A stretch of 64,000 nt of DNA from Acidobacteriota bacterium (GTDB lineage Bacteria > Acidobacteriota > JAAYUB01): positions 1-64,000 of the forward strand of contig JAAYUB010000004.1 in the NCBI GenBank assembly GCA_012517875.1, given 5' to 3'. Under the pieces are notes generated by a model that saw only the letters and a program-made list of their open reading frames with translations, did no database searches and was not told the DNA's origin. Both the position numbers and the translations under genes were made by a program. Positions 41,249-52,989 of the stretch are shown piece by piece. Positions within the stretch are counted from its first letter, which is position 1, and each line of letters begins with the position of its first letter.

Positions 41249-42601
41249 ATGCGGCTCCGGGACATCCTCCAATTCATCCGGGCGAACGGGCTCATCCGGC
41301 CGGGTGAGCGCGTGCTGGCCGCCTGCTCCGGCGGTCCCGATTCCATTGCCCTGGTCCACCTCCTCGCCCGGCTGGCGTCCACGGTCCCCTTCCACCTGGA
41401 GGTGCTGCACATCAACCATCGCCGCGGGCCGGCCGGGGACGACGCCGAGGCACTGTGCCGGGAGACCGCCGCCCGGCTGGCGCTGCCGTTCCACCGGCGG
41501 GAGCTTGCGCCGGCGCCCCCGCCGCGGGCCAACCGCGAGGAATGGATGCGCCAGCGCCGCCTGGCAATTTTCGACGAGTTCCGTCGGTCCGGCTTCCACC
41601 GGATCGCCCTGGGCCACCAGCGCGACGATCAGGTCGAGACCTTCTGGTTGCGGCTGCTCCGCGGCGCCGGCAGCACGGGCCTTGGCGGCATGGCGCCGGC
41701 CACGACCGACGGCCGCATCCGGCCGCTGCTGGCGACGAGCCGATCGGAGATCCTGGCGTACCTGCGCGCGCACGGCCTGGCGTGGCACGAGGATGCCACC
41801 AACCGGGATGGGCGTCACCGGCGCAACCGGCTGCGCCACCGGGTGCTGCCGGCGCTCGCGGAGGCGGGATTTGGGGATGCGGCGGCCGTGGTGGCGCGGA
41901 CGGCCGACCTGCTGCGCGAAGAAGCGGCCGCCCTGGACGCCGCCGTGGAGCGGCTGCTGCCGCCGCTCGCCGAGTCGGCGGACGGCATCCGCTTCGCGCT
42001 GGCCGATTTCCTCGCGCTGCCAGAAGCGCTGCAGGGATCGGTGCTGCGCGCCGTCATCCGGCGGGCCCGCGGCGATCTGCGGCGGCTGGAACGGCAGCAT
42101 GTGGACCGCGCGCTGCGGTTGTTGCGTGCCGGCCGGAGCGGCCGGCGGACGGTGCTGCCCGGCGGCTTGGAGGTCCGCCTCGGCAGCGGCGTGGTCCGTC
42201 TGGCCCTCGGCCCGGCCAGGAGTGCCGCGTTTGAGTATGGGCTCGATGTGCCGGGCCGGCTGGAGGTGCCCGAGGCCGGCGCAGCCTTCGAGGCGCTCGA
42301 CGGACCGCCGCCGGCCGGCCTGACGGAGCCGCACATTGTGGTGCCACGGCCCGACGGGATGCTGCGTGTCCGCTCCGTTCGACCCGGCGACCGGATCCGG
42401 CTCAGCTGCGGCACCCGCAAACTCAAGGCGGTTCTGCAGGAGCGCCGCATTCCGGTGTTCGACCGCGATCGGGTCGTGGTGGTGTGCGCCGCCGACGGTA
42501 ATATCCTGGGAATGCCCGAGTTGTCGCTCGGCCTGTGCTATAATGATGATGGATGTTTGGGTGCCGACAGGTTGATCACCATCGTAAGGCGGGCAGAATG
42601 A
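41249..42601 (+). CDS. tilS: tRNA(Ile)-lysidine synthetase
   Basis: A 450-residue enzyme that ligates lysine to C34 of tRNA-Ile(CAT), switching its codon reading from AUG to AUA. The PP-loop motif SGGPDS at residues 27-32 adenylates the wobble base; INHRRGPAGDDAE and GHQRDDQVETFWLRLLRGAG follow, as in the family. The C-terminal half carries the TilS substrate-binding and TilS_C domains (RVRSVRPGDRIRLSCGTRKLKAVLQERRIPVFDRD). GGAGG stands before ATG 41249. Its stop overlaps the hpt-like start. Placement with hpt and ftsH is the classic bacterial tilS-hpt-ftsH order. Confidence 0.96.
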   Translation: MRLRDILQFIRANGLIRPGERVLAACSGGPDSIALVHLLARLASTVPFHLEVLHINHRRGPAGDDAEALCRETAARLALPFHRRELAPAPPPRANREEWMRQRRLAIFDEFRRSGFHRIALGHQRDDQVETFWLRLLRGAGSTGLGGMAPATTDGRIRPLLATSRSEILAYLRAHGLAWHEDATNRDGRHRRNRLRHRVLPALAEAGFGDAAAVVARTADLLREEAAALDAAVERLLPPLAESADGIRFALADFLALPEALQGSVLRAVIRRARGDLRRLERQHVDRALRLLRAGRSGRRTVLPGGLEVRLGSGVVRLALGPARSAAFEYGLDVPGRLEVPEAGAAFEALDGPPPAGLTEPHIVVPRPDGMLRVRSVRPGDRIRLSCGTRKLKAVLQERRIPVFDRDRVVVVCAADGNILGMPELSLGLCYNDDGCLGADRLITIVRRAE

Positions 42602-43137
42602 AGAAAAAGAGCAAACCCTACGTGGTCTGGCGCACCGAGGAGCAGATCCGCGAACGGGTCCGCGAGCTGGCCCGGCAGATCAATCAGGACATGCAGGGCG
42701 AGGAACTCCACGTGCTGGGGATCCTGCGGGGCTCGTTCATCTTCATGGCCGACCTGATCCGTTGTCTGGAGATCCCGGTCCGCTGCCAGTTCATCAACCT
42801 GTACTACAAGGATTCCCTCGTCGAAGATAGCTATATCAAGGAGATTGACGAGACCGTTATTTACCCGACCCTGGCCATCACCGAAAAACACGTCCTGATC
42901 GTCTCAACGGTGCTGGACACCGGGATCATCCTGGACCACCTGCTGAACCACATCCAGGTTCAGGGGGTCAAGTCGGCCCGTTTGGCGGTGCTCATTGACA
43001 AGCCGGTCCAGCGCCGGACCAACATCCAGCCCGACTACATCGGCTTTGAGGCGAAGGACGACGAGTTCGTGTTCGGTTACGGCCTCGACGTGCAGGAGGA
43101 ATTCCGCAATCTGCCGTACCTGGCCACGTTCAAATAG
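42598..43137 (+). CDS. Hypoxanthine phosphoribosyltransferase-like protein (altered PRPP motif)
   Basis: A 179-residue type I phosphoribosyltransferase fold in the position where hpt normally stands (between tilS and ftsH). Family landmarks: GILRGSFIFMADLIRCL (39-56), LIDKPVQRR (132-140) and GYGLDVQEEFRNLPY (160-174). The PRPP-binding segment, usually VEDIIDTG, reads VSTVLDTG (102-109): the two acidic residues are replaced by Ser-Thr while the Asp before TG is kept. The active-site loop that is normally Ser/Thr/Gly-rich is also altered (YYKDSLVEDSYIKEID). It might be a weakly active salvage enzyme or a regulatory homologue. The start overlaps the tilS stop. Confidence 0.8.
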   Translation: MKKKSKPYVVWRTEEQIRERVRELARQINQDMQGEELHVLGILRGSFIFMADLIRCLEIPVRCQFINLYYKDSLVEDSYIKEIDETVIYPTLAITEKHVLIVSTVLDTGIILDHLLNHIQVQGVKSARLAVLIDKPVQRRTNIQPDYIGFEAKDDEFVFGYGLDVQEEFRNLPYLATFK

Positions 43138-43220
43138 CGGGGGAGCGGCCACTTTTTCACCGGATCGCCATCTAAACCATTGTCGGGCGACCGGTCCCAA
43201 GACGGAACGCGGAGGCGGAG

Positions 43221-45140
<1,920 letters not shown>

Positions 45141-45988
45141 TTCCGACGCCGACACATCCGGGACGATCGTCACCAGCCGCCGAACGATCCCGCTGCCGCA
45201 ATCCGCATTGGTCATGGGGGTGATCAACATCACCCCGGACTCGTTCTATGACGGGGGCTTCTGCCTGGAGGCCGCGGCCGCCGTCCGCCACGCCTGGCAA
45301 CTGGTGGAGGATGGCGCCGACCTGATCGACCTGGGCGGCGAGTCGAGCCGGCCGGGCGCCCGACCGGTGTCCGAGGCCGAGGAGTTGGGCCGGGTGCTGC
45401 CGGTGCTGTGCGAGCTGGCGCCGCGGCTGCCGGTGCCCATCTCCGTCGATACGGCCAAAGCGGGCGTGGCCCGCGTCGTCCTGGCCGAGGGGGCCGAGAT
45501 CATCAACGACATCGGCGGCCTGCGCGACGAGGCGATGCGACGGGTGGTGGCCGACGCCGGTGCGGCCGTCGTCGCCATGCACATGCGCGGCGTGCCGGGC
45601 GACATGCAGGAGCGCCCCCCCGCCGTTGACATCATGGCCGAGATCGAAACCTTTTTTGAGCAAGTCTTGCAACTTCCCCTGCCGCCGCATACAATGATCC
45701 TGGATCCCGGCATCGGTTTTGGGAAAACCATCCAGCAGAATCTCGTCATCCTGAACCGGTTAGCCGAGTTCCGCGCGTTCGGGCGTCCCATCCTGGTCGG
45801 GGCCTCTCGCAAGTCGTTCATCGGCGCCATCACCGGATTGCCGGCGGCGGAGCGGCTACCCGGCTCGCTGGCCGCGGCCGTGTTGGCGGCGGCTCACGGC
45901 GCCCGGATCATTCGGTGCCACGACGTGGCCGCCACCCGGCAGGCGCTCCGGGTCGCGGCCGCCATTCGAAGCGAAGCGGCGGTGTAGC

Positions 45989-46819
45989 ATGGAGCGCTTC
46001 GAGCAGTTCGCGAGGTTCATCCGGGTGAATACGATATCCGTCACCGATGTGCTGGATATCCTCATCATCTCCTTCGTGATCTACCGCCTCTTCCTGCTGC
46101 TTAAGGGCACCCGCGCCGCCAAGATCGCCGGTGGTATCGCCTTCCTGGTGTTGGTTTATTTCGTGTCCCGGACCGCGCAGCTCCACACCATCCAGTGGTT
46201 CCTGACAAATTTTGTGACCTACGCGGTCTTCGCCATCATCGTGGTCTACCAGGCCGAAATCCGCAAGATCTTGGCCAATATCGGCGAGGCGCGTTTCCTC
46301 GGGCGCTTCTTCGAGCCGGAACGAACCGGCGTCGTGGACGACATCGTATTGGCAGCGATGACCCTGTCGTCGAAGCGCACCGGCGCCCTCATTGTCGTGG
46401 AGCGGGCCACCGGTCTGAAGAGTTACATGGAGAATGGCCACGAACTCAATGCCCGCCTGAGTTACGACCTGTTGGTGACCCTGTTCCAGCCCGACACGCC
46501 ACTGCACGACGGCGCGGTGATCGTGCAGCGGGACCGGATCGCTGCCGCGTCGTGCTTTCTGCCGCTGACGCTGGAGCCCCATCTGAGCAAAGAGTACGGC
46601 ACGCGGCACCGCGCAGCCATCGGCATCACCGAAGAAACCGATGCGGTGGCTGTGGTGGTGTCGGAGGAAACGGGCCGGATGTCGGTGGCGGTGGGCGGCC
46701 GGCTGAAGCGCTTCACCGATTCTGAAACCCTCACCGCGTTCCTGAAGTCGCAGCTCGCCCCCAGCCGCGAGCGGAGCCGGTTCAACTGGCTGTGGAAGCG
46801 CAAGGAGACCGAGCTGTGA
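45989..46819 (+). CDS. cdaA: Membrane diadenylate cyclase CdaA
   Basis: A 276-residue enzyme that makes cyclic di-AMP from two ATP molecules. Three N-terminal transmembrane helices (about 22-38, 45-62, 70-88) precede the DAC domain with LHDGAVIV (DGA 174-176) and GTRHRAAIG (RHR 206-208). The gene order cdaA-cdaR-glmM is conserved in many bacteria, and CdaA activity is modulated by CdaR and GlmM through direct contact. c-di-AMP controls osmolyte uptake and cell-wall homeostasis. The start is ATG 45989, one base after the folP stop. Confidence 0.96.
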   Translation: MERFEQFARFIRVNTISVTDVLDILIISFVIYRLFLLLKGTRAAKIAGGIAFLVLVYFVSRTAQLHTIQWFLTNFVTYAVFAIIVVYQAEIRKILANIGEARFLGRFFEPERTGVVDDIVLAAMTLSSKRTGALIVVERATGLKSYMENGHELNARLSYDLLVTLFQPDTPLHDGAVIVQRDRIAAASCFLPLTLEPHLSKEYGTRHRAAIGITEETDAVAVVVSEETGRMSVAVGGRLKRFTDSETLTAFLKSQLAPSRERSRFNWLWKRKETEL

Positions 46820-47781
46820 GCCTCCTGTATTCCATGGGGAGCGCCCTCCGCCGAACCCTGTTCCAGAATGCAGGGCTGAAGGTGCTTTCGCTGTTCATCG
46901 GCTTCTCCATGTGGCTGCTGGTCTCGTCGGAACAGCAGGTGGAACGGATTCTGGAAGTGCCCGTGGAGATCATCAACAAACCGGCGTCGCTCGAGATCTC
47001 CAACGATTTCGTCAAGAGCGTCCTGGTGCAGATCCAGTCTTCGGAGCTCGGCAAGGACGCGGCGGTCAAAAACCTGGTGGCGACGCTGGACCTGCACACC
47101 GCGCACGAAGGGGAGAACGTGATCGCTTTGGAACCGCGCAACTTTCGAACGCCCTCGGGCATCAAGATCGTTAACATCCGCCCCGCCACGATCACCGTGG
47201 TCCTGGACCCACTCCAGCGCAAGACCGTCCCCGTGCTGGTAAAATACACAGGCCAGCCAGCCGAGAACTTTGAGGTGCGCGGCGTCGCGGCCGTGCCGTC
47301 CCGCGTCGGCATCGCCGGCCCATCATCGCACGTGCGCAACTACACCGAACTGCCAACTCAGACGGTCGATATCACCGGACGGCAACAGACGCTGGTCCAG
47401 TTCGTGAACGTGCCGCTGGATAGCCCGTTTGTCACCTTGGAATATTCCAACAAGGTCCGAGTGGAAATCCGGATCCAGGAGCGCATGGTGCCGGTGATCC
47501 TGAACCGATTGCCCGTTCAGGTGCGCGGCGTGTCCGGCGGTTACCGTCTGCGCCGCCAGACCGCCGACGCGCGGACCTCGGTCACCGTGTCGCTGCGGGA
47601 CCGCCTGACCGCCGATGATCTGGAGATTTACATTGATGGGGCCGATTGTATGCCCTCCAGCGACTTCCAGGACGTGCCCCTGCGTTATCGCATCCTCAAT
47701 CCTGCCTTCGCCAACGCCCTTCGGGTGGAACGGATCGTGCCGGAAAAAGTGGCGATCCGGATCAGTGGCGCGGGCAACTGA
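46816..47781 (+). CDS. cdaR: YbbR-domain protein, CdaA regulator
   Basis: A 321-residue protein with one N-terminal transmembrane helix (about 16-37) and an extracytoplasmic region of repeated YbbR domains (about 40-320), such as LEVPVEIINKPASLEIS, VNIRPATITVVLDP and VPVLVKYTGQPAENF. In Firmicutes CdaR binds CdaA and adjusts c-di-AMP synthesis. The start GTG 46816 overlaps the cdaA stop (GTGA) and has AAGGAG eight bases upstream. Assignment rests on domain and position in the conserved cluster. Confidence 0.9.
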   Translation: MSLLYSMGSALRRTLFQNAGLKVLSLFIGFSMWLLVSSEQQVERILEVPVEIINKPASLEISNDFVKSVLVQIQSSELGKDAAVKNLVATLDLHTAHEGENVIALEPRNFRTPSGIKIVNIRPATITVVLDPLQRKTVPVLVKYTGQPAENFEVRGVAAVPSRVGIAGPSSHVRNYTELPTQTVDITGRQQTLVQFVNVPLDSPFVTLEYSNKVRVEIRIQERMVPVILNRLPVQVRGVSGGYRLRRQTADARTSVTVSLRDRLTADDLEIYIDGADCMPSSDFQDVPLRYRILNPAFANALRVERIVPEKVAIRISGAGN

Positions 47782-47793
47782 CGGCGACACCCC

Positions 47794-49176
47794 ATGGCCA
47801 ATCGTCTGTTCGGCACCGACGGCATCCGCGGCCGGGCCGGCGTCTACCCGCTGGATGCCGCCACGATTCAGACGGCGACGGAGGCCGCGGCCGCCCGCGC
47901 CGCGGCGCGGCTCCCCGGCCGCCCCTTTCTCGTGGCCCGAGACACCCGCGCCTCGGGACCCTGGATCACCCGACAGGTGGCCGCCGCGCTCGAGCGAGCC
48001 GGGGTGCCGCTTCTGGACGCCGGCGTCTTGCCGACGCCGGCGGCCGCCGGCTTGATCCTGGATCTCGGATGCTGCGGGGGAATGGTGATCTCAGCCTCCC
48101 ACAATCCGGCGGAAGACAACGGATTGAAATTCTTCACCGACCGGGGATTCAAGCTCTCCACCGCCGAGGAAGCCGCCATCGCCATTCGTGTGGACGAGCG
48201 CCCGCAGCCGACGTGGACCGCGGTCGAGGCGCCGCTGCTGGACGGCGGCGGTCGGTTCCATGTGGCGCCCGATCTGGTGGGCCGCTACGTGGCCCGGTTG
48301 CTGAACCGGTGCCCGCTGGACGGGCTGCCCCCGACCACCCGCGTGGTGGTCGATTGCGCCCACGGCGCATCCACGCCGGCGGTATTGGCGCTGGTGGATT
48401 GTGCCGCCTTCCGCCTGCAGGCGATCTGCGCCGAGCCGGACGGTTTTAACATCAACCGCGGCTGCGGGGCCACCTGTCCGGAGCGGGTGGCGGCGGCCGT
48501 CACCGCAGCGCGCGCCGACCTGGGATTCGCGCTCGACGGCGACGGCGACCGGATCATCGCCTGCGATGCGTCGGGGCGGATCCTCGACGGGGACGCGCTC
48601 CTGTATGTGTTTGCGCATCACCTGCGGTCGCGGGGCCAGCTCACCGGGCAAACTGTCGTGGGGACGGTCTTGACCAACCTGGGACTCGAGACGGCGCTGG
48701 CCGGTTGGGGCATCCGGCTGGAGCGGACGCCGGTGGGCGACCGCCACATCCAGGCCCGCATGCTGGACGGCGCCCTGGCGCTGGGCGGTGAGCCATCCGG
48801 CCACCTGATCCTCTCGTCGCCGGCCATGACCGGCGACGGCCTGCTCGCCGGTCTGTTCCTGCTGCACATCCTGGCCGTGACCCGCCGGCCGCTGGCCGAT
48901 CTGCTGGCCGGGTACCAGCCGTTTCCGGTGCGGGTGTTTAACCTGCGGGCGGACCGGAAACCTCCGCTGGAATCGTTGCCGCCCGTGCGGGCCATCGACG
49001 CGCTGCTGGTCCGGCGCGGCGGACGCACCGTGATCCGCTATTCGGGCACCGAGCCACTCCTGCGCGTCATGGTGGAAGCGCAGGAGCTGGAACCGCTCCA
49101 GTCCGAGATGGATGTCCTGCTGGAAGAATTGAAAGGCCTGATTCAGTCGGGGGATTCCACAGCCGCGACAAATTGA
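47794..49176 (+). CDS. glmM: Phosphoglucosamine mutase
   Basis: A 460-residue enzyme converting glucosamine-6-phosphate to glucosamine-1-phosphate for UDP-GlcNAc and peptidoglycan. Active serine in VISASHNP (Ser102), metal loop DGDGDR (248-253), sugar-binding GGEPSGH and the phosphate-binding RYSGTEPLLRVMVE are all intact. A shorter open frame in another phase inside it is a shadow. It ends the tilS-hpt-ftsH-folP-cdaA-cdaR-glmM series and converges on the Ser/Thr kinase gene, with no strong terminator between. Confidence 0.96.
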   Translation: MANRLFGTDGIRGRAGVYPLDAATIQTATEAAAARAAARLPGRPFLVARDTRASGPWITRQVAAALERAGVPLLDAGVLPTPAAAGLILDLGCCGGMVISASHNPAEDNGLKFFTDRGFKLSTAEEAAIAIRVDERPQPTWTAVEAPLLDGGGRFHVAPDLVGRYVARLLNRCPLDGLPPTTRVVVDCAHGASTPAVLALVDCAAFRLQAICAEPDGFNINRGCGATCPERVAAAVTAARADLGFALDGDGDRIIACDASGRILDGDALLYVFAHHLRSRGQLTGQTVVGTVLTNLGLETALAGWGIRLERTPVGDRHIQARMLDGALALGGEPSGHLILSSPAMTGDGLLAGLFLLHILAVTRRPLADLLAGYQPFPVRVFNLRADRKPPLESLPPVRAIDALLVRRGGRTVIRYSGTEPLLRVMVEAQELEPLQSEMDVLLEELKGLIQSGDSTAATN

Positions 49177-49231
49177 TCGATATCCGGTCCGATGCGTGCT
49201 GATGGTAAGGCGGGCGTGGTGTGCGTGGCGG

Positions 49232-52200
49232 TCACTGGCCGATCAGCTCGTTCACGGTGCGGTCGAGATTCTGCTCCAACTGCGGGGCGACCTTCTTGAG
49301 CACGCGGTAGCCGCTGTCTTCGAGCTGCAACTCTTCGGAGGCGCTGCGGGCGGGTTGTCCGGCGAAGTGGTAGACCACCTTGTAGCGGCCGGGATCGAGC
49401 TCGAGCTGGAGCGGCGTGATCTTCTGGGTCAGATCAATCTCCGTGTCGGTGTCCAGCCGGATCACCGCGTCCACCTCGCCCCAGGGTCGCAGATCGATGG
49501 CCAGCACCGCGGGCTTGGCCGGCGCCGGTCCGGGCGCCGGTGCCGGCCGCAGCAGGTACATGACCACGCCGACGACGCCCCCCACCACCAGGGCGGCCAG
49601 CGCGATGATCAGCCAGAGGGGCAGCCGGCGCACCGGCGCGGGCAGGGCAATTTCGGGCAGGTGCTTTTGGAGGTTGATGGTCTCCTGAATCTCCTGGATC
49701 GCACCCTCGAGCTGCGGTGCCGCCTTGGGGAATCGGTGCCGCGTTTCCTCCAGCACCCGCAACGCGTCAAACAGATTGCCGGCGTGCTGTTGCTTCCGCG
49801 ACTCGGCGACGGCCCGCTCGATTTCGGCCTCGACCAACCGGGCTTCTTCCGCCGCCTCGCGCCGCTGGCGGACGATGGACTCGCGCAGGCGGTCCATCTC
49901 CTCGAGGTTGTCCTGGATCTCGTTGGCGTTGGGCACGATTTCCAACGCGGTGCGCAACAGCGACAGCCCGCGATCGAAGTCGCCGTCGCGGGCGAAGGCT
50001 TGGGCGTGCTGGATCGTCTCCTGGATATACGCGTTGCGCTGCTGCCGAACCTCGCCGTAGAGCCGGACGATGCTGCCCTGTTCGGGATAGCGGGCCAGCA
50101 AGCCTTCCAGGGTGGCCAGCGCCAAATCGTACTTCTTGTCCACCACGTGGGCGCGAACCTCGCCGATTCCGCCCTGAACGGCCTGCGCCACGGCGGTTTC
50201 CTGGATGGCGTTCTGCAGGTCAACCGAATCCGGACACTCGGCGGCGGCGCGCTCCAGCAAGCCCCGCGCCTCGTCGAACGCCTTGTTGGCGGTGAACGAC
50301 TGGGCCGAAGCGATGGCGCCGCGGATGTACTCGCCCCGCTGGTCGTGAAACAGTTTGAGGACGGCGATGACATCCGGATGGTCGGCGAAGCGGTTCTTCA
50401 GATCGTAGGCCAACTTGGAGGCCTGCAGGAACTGCTGGCGCTGGAGGTGCTCCTGGATTTCCTGCTGCTTGGCGCGGATCTCGTCGTGCCGTGCCAGCTC
50501 GTCTTTGCGCTCCTGAAGCTCGCGCAGCAGCGGCAGGAACACGGCCTCTTCGGGGAAGCGCTGGATGGCTTCGCGGGTCAGGGCGATGGCGGCGTCGATC
50601 CGGCTGGCGGCCTTGAGGCTCTGGATCTCGCTCTGGAAACGCCGGATCTCCGCCTGCTCCCGCAGCTCACGGGCCCGCTCGTCGACGGCGGTCCGCAGGG
50701 CGATGACCTCGGTGTGGCGGCCGTGGGCGCTCTCCAGCGCAGCCAGCTCCGCCGCGGCCTGATCCACCGCGTCGGCCTGGAGCAGGCGGCGTACACCCTC
50801 GAGCTGCTGTTGCAGCTTTCGTTCGGTGTCGCGGCGGGCCAGCACCGCGGCGACCTCTTCGCGGAGCGGCACCAGCGCGGCATCGTTGGGAAACATCCGT
50901 CCGAGCTGCTGCAGGCTGCGCTGGGCCTCATCGAGCCGGTCGGTCTGAAGCAGCTGGTGGACTTCCTGGATGCCCTCCGACAGCTTCTGCTCCATGGCCA
51001 GCTGGCGCTGGCGGGTTTCGATGACCGTCTGGCGGAGGTTCTCCACCTCCACCGCCAGCGACTGGAGCAGACTCTGCTTGGGGAACACGGGCATCAGCGT
51101 GCGCAGCAGCAGCTGGGCCGGGTCGAGGTTTTGCGCCTGGAGCCAGCCGGTGACCACATGGCGGATCTCCTGCAGCAACTCCTCCCGCTCCTGGGAATGG
51201 GCGGCAGATGAGCAGAAGGCGACGACGGGCCGCTGGGTGAACGACCCCTGCAGCCAGTCGCGCAGATCCAGCAGCCGGTCGCGGTCGTGGATGTCGGCGG
51301 TGTGCGTCTTGAAGTCGGCCAGGAAGCGTTGCCAGACGGCGGCGCGGTTCTTGCGGGTGGCGGCCTCGTCGGGGGCCAGCGCTTCCAGCTCGGCCAGGCG
51401 TGTGAACGCCGACGGCAGGTTGGCCTGGCGCAGGGCAGCCTGCACCTCGCCCGTGAGCCCGCGCACCTGGTTGGCCCTGGCGAGCAGGCGTTCATTCTCC
51501 TCAATCAGTGCGCGGACTTCGAGATACTCGGGATCCAGCGTGGCAATCCGCCCCAACAGCTCGATGGCCTCGAGATAAGCGCCGGTCCCGGTGCGCGCCC
51601 GAGCCTGTTCCAGGAGCGGCTGGATCTGCTCCTTGAACACCTTCTCCTTCTGCAGCCGGCGCACCTTCTGGACCCAGGTAATGGCCTCGACGTTGTCCGG
51701 GTCCAGCTCGAGGATCTCGTTGAAGTTGGCCAGGGCCAGGTCGTAATCGCCGCCTTCGGCCAGGTCCGTGCCCAGCTTGAGGAGGTCGGTCACCCGCTTG
51801 CGGGCGTGCATCTCCCGCAGCTCGGTATGGAGCGACTGCAGCAGGGTGGCGTCGATATGCTCGGTCTTGAGTTTGTCGAGGAGCTTGGAGGCGGCCTCGA
51901 ATTGCAGCTCCTTGATGTACTTGCGGATCAGACGGGCCTTGTACGGCTCCTGGAGGGCGCCGGTTTCAAGACCCTCCACGCCCTGGAGGGTGAGGTCGAG
52001 GCGGCTGGATTCGGCGGCGTAGGCGGCCAGGATTCCCTGCAGTGCCTTGGAGAACGCCTTTAGGTCGGGAAAGCGGTCGTCACGCTCCTTTTCCAGGCAC
52101 CGCATGACGGCGGTGCTCAGGTCGGCCGGGCACTCCGGCACTTCCTTGCAGAGCGGAGCGGGGAAGTGGTTGATGATCTTGTACAGGACGCCGGTGTAGT

Positions 52201-52834
52201 TTTCCGCCTGAAACGGGTTCTGGCCGGAGATGAGCTCGTAGGCGATGACGCCCACCGAATAGAGGTCGGTGCGGTGATCCACCTTCATCCCCTTGGCCTG
52301 CTCCGGGCTCATGTAGGCAGGGGTGCCCATGGCCACGCCGGTGCGCGTCTGCTGGGTGCTCTCGGTGACGCGGGCGATGCCGAAGTCGACGATTTTCGCT
52401 GTGCCGTTCTTCAGCAACAGGATGTTGGCCGGCTTGACGTCGCGGTGGATGATGCCGCGCTTGTGGGCATAGTCGAGCCCCTCCGACACCTGGATCAGAA
52501 TGTTGAGGATCTGAGGGATGGTGAACTTGATCTTGGCCGAGCGGAAATACTTCAGGTCCGGCCCGTCGAGGAACTCCATCACGATGAACGGCGTGCCTTC
52601 TTCTTCGTCCAGGTCATAGATGGCCACGATGTTGGGGTGGAAGAGCTTGGCCGGGGCGATGGCCTCGCGGTAGAAGCGGGCGCGGCTCTCGTCGTTGTTC
52701 ACGTACTGGGGCGACATGGTCTTGATGGCCACGTAGCGGCCCATCTTGGCGTCGAAGCCCTTGTAGACCACACCCATGGCGCCGGTGCCGATCTTGTCGA
52801 TGATCTTATACTTGCCGATCTTTTCGAGGACCAT
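49232..52834 (-). CDS. Large Ser/Thr protein kinase with TPR-like region and one transmembrane helix
   Basis: A 1200-residue Hanks-type kinase. Residues about 8-270 hold the catalytic domain: GTGAMGVVYKG, VAIKTM (Lys), HRDVKPANILLL, DFGIAR and GTPAYMSPEQAKG. A very long Gln/Glu/Leu/Ala-rich helical region (about 290-1050) follows with TPR-like helices (ANFNEILELDPDNVEAI, GLLERAAAECPDS). One transmembrane helix (about 1071-1095) precedes a 105-residue extracytoplasmic beta-rich tail (AIDLRPWGEVDAVI) resembling PEGA-type repeats. The kinase therefore faces the cytoplasm with a sensor outside. The ribosome binding site is weak. A phosphatase partner is not adjacent. It converges on glmM and is divergent from the PHP gene. 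Confidence 0.92.
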   Translation of the reverse strand: MVLEKIGKYKIIDKIGTGAMGVVYKGFDAKMGRYVAIKTMSPQYVNNDESRARFYREAIAPAKLFHPNIVAIYDLDEEEGTPFIVMEFLDGPDLKYFRSAKIKFTIPQILNILIQVSEGLDYAHKRGIIHRDVKPANILLLKNGTAKIVDFGIARVTESTQQTRTGVAMGTPAYMSPEQAKGMKVDHRTDLYSVGVIAYELISGQNPFQAENYTGVLYKIINHFPAPLCKEVPECPADLSTAVMRCLEKERDDRFPDLKAFSKALQGILAAYAAESSRLDLTLQGVEGLETGALQEPYKARLIRKYIKELQFEAASKLLDKLKTEHIDATLLQSLHTELREMHARKRVTDLLKLGTDLAEGGDYDLALANFNEILELDPDNVEAITWVQKVRRLQKEKVFKEQIQPLLEQARARTGTGAYLEAIELLGRIATLDPEYLEVRALIEENERLLARANQVRGLTGEVQAALRQANLPSAFTRLAELEALAPDEAATRKNRAAVWQRFLADFKTHTADIHDRDRLLDLRDWLQGSFTQRPVVAFCSSAAHSQEREELLQEIRHVVTGWLQAQNLDPAQLLLRTLMPVFPKQSLLQSLAVEVENLRQTVIETRQRQLAMEQKLSEGIQEVHQLLQTDRLDEAQRSLQQLGRMFPNDAALVPLREEVAAVLARRDTERKLQQQLEGVRRLLQADAVDQAAAELAALESAHGRHTEVIALRTAVDERARELREQAEIRRFQSEIQSLKAASRIDAAIALTREAIQRFPEEAVFLPLLRELQERKDELARHDEIRAKQQEIQEHLQRQQFLQASKLAYDLKNRFADHPDVIAVLKLFHDQRGEYIRGAIASAQSFTANKAFDEARGLLERAAAECPDSVDLQNAIQETAVAQAVQGGIGEVRAHVVDKKYDLALATLEGLLARYPEQGSIVRLYGEVRQQRNAYIQETIQHAQAFARDGDFDRGLSLLRTALEIVPNANEIQDNLEEMDRLRESIVRQRREAAEEARLVEAEIERAVAESRKQQHAGNLFDALRVLEETRHRFPKAAPQLEGAIQEIQETINLQKHLPEIALPAPVRRLPLWLIIALAALVVGGVVGVVMYLLRPAPAPGPAPAKPAVLAIDLRPWGEVDAVIRLDTDTEIDLTQKITPLQLELDPGRYKVVYHFAGQPARSASEELQLEDSGYRVLKKVAPQLEQNLDRTVNELIGQ

Positions 52835-52909
52835 CGGAGCGCGTTCTGCCTGCCGCGTGCGGATTGAACTGGGCCCAGTGTAGCACAGCGCCCCCGGCAA
52901 TAAAAGGGA

Positions 52910-52937
52910 TTGTAATCGCCCGCCCGGCCGCTACAAT
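52910..52937 (+). promoter_or_regulatory. Probable promoter of the PHP-domain gene
   Basis: TTGTAA (52910-52915), 16-bp spacer, TACAAT (52932-52937). Confidence 0.6.
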
Positions 52938-52989
52938 GGGGACCGGCCGGCGCCGCCGACGAGCGCCGGCGAGGAGCGTCCCGTCCGCC

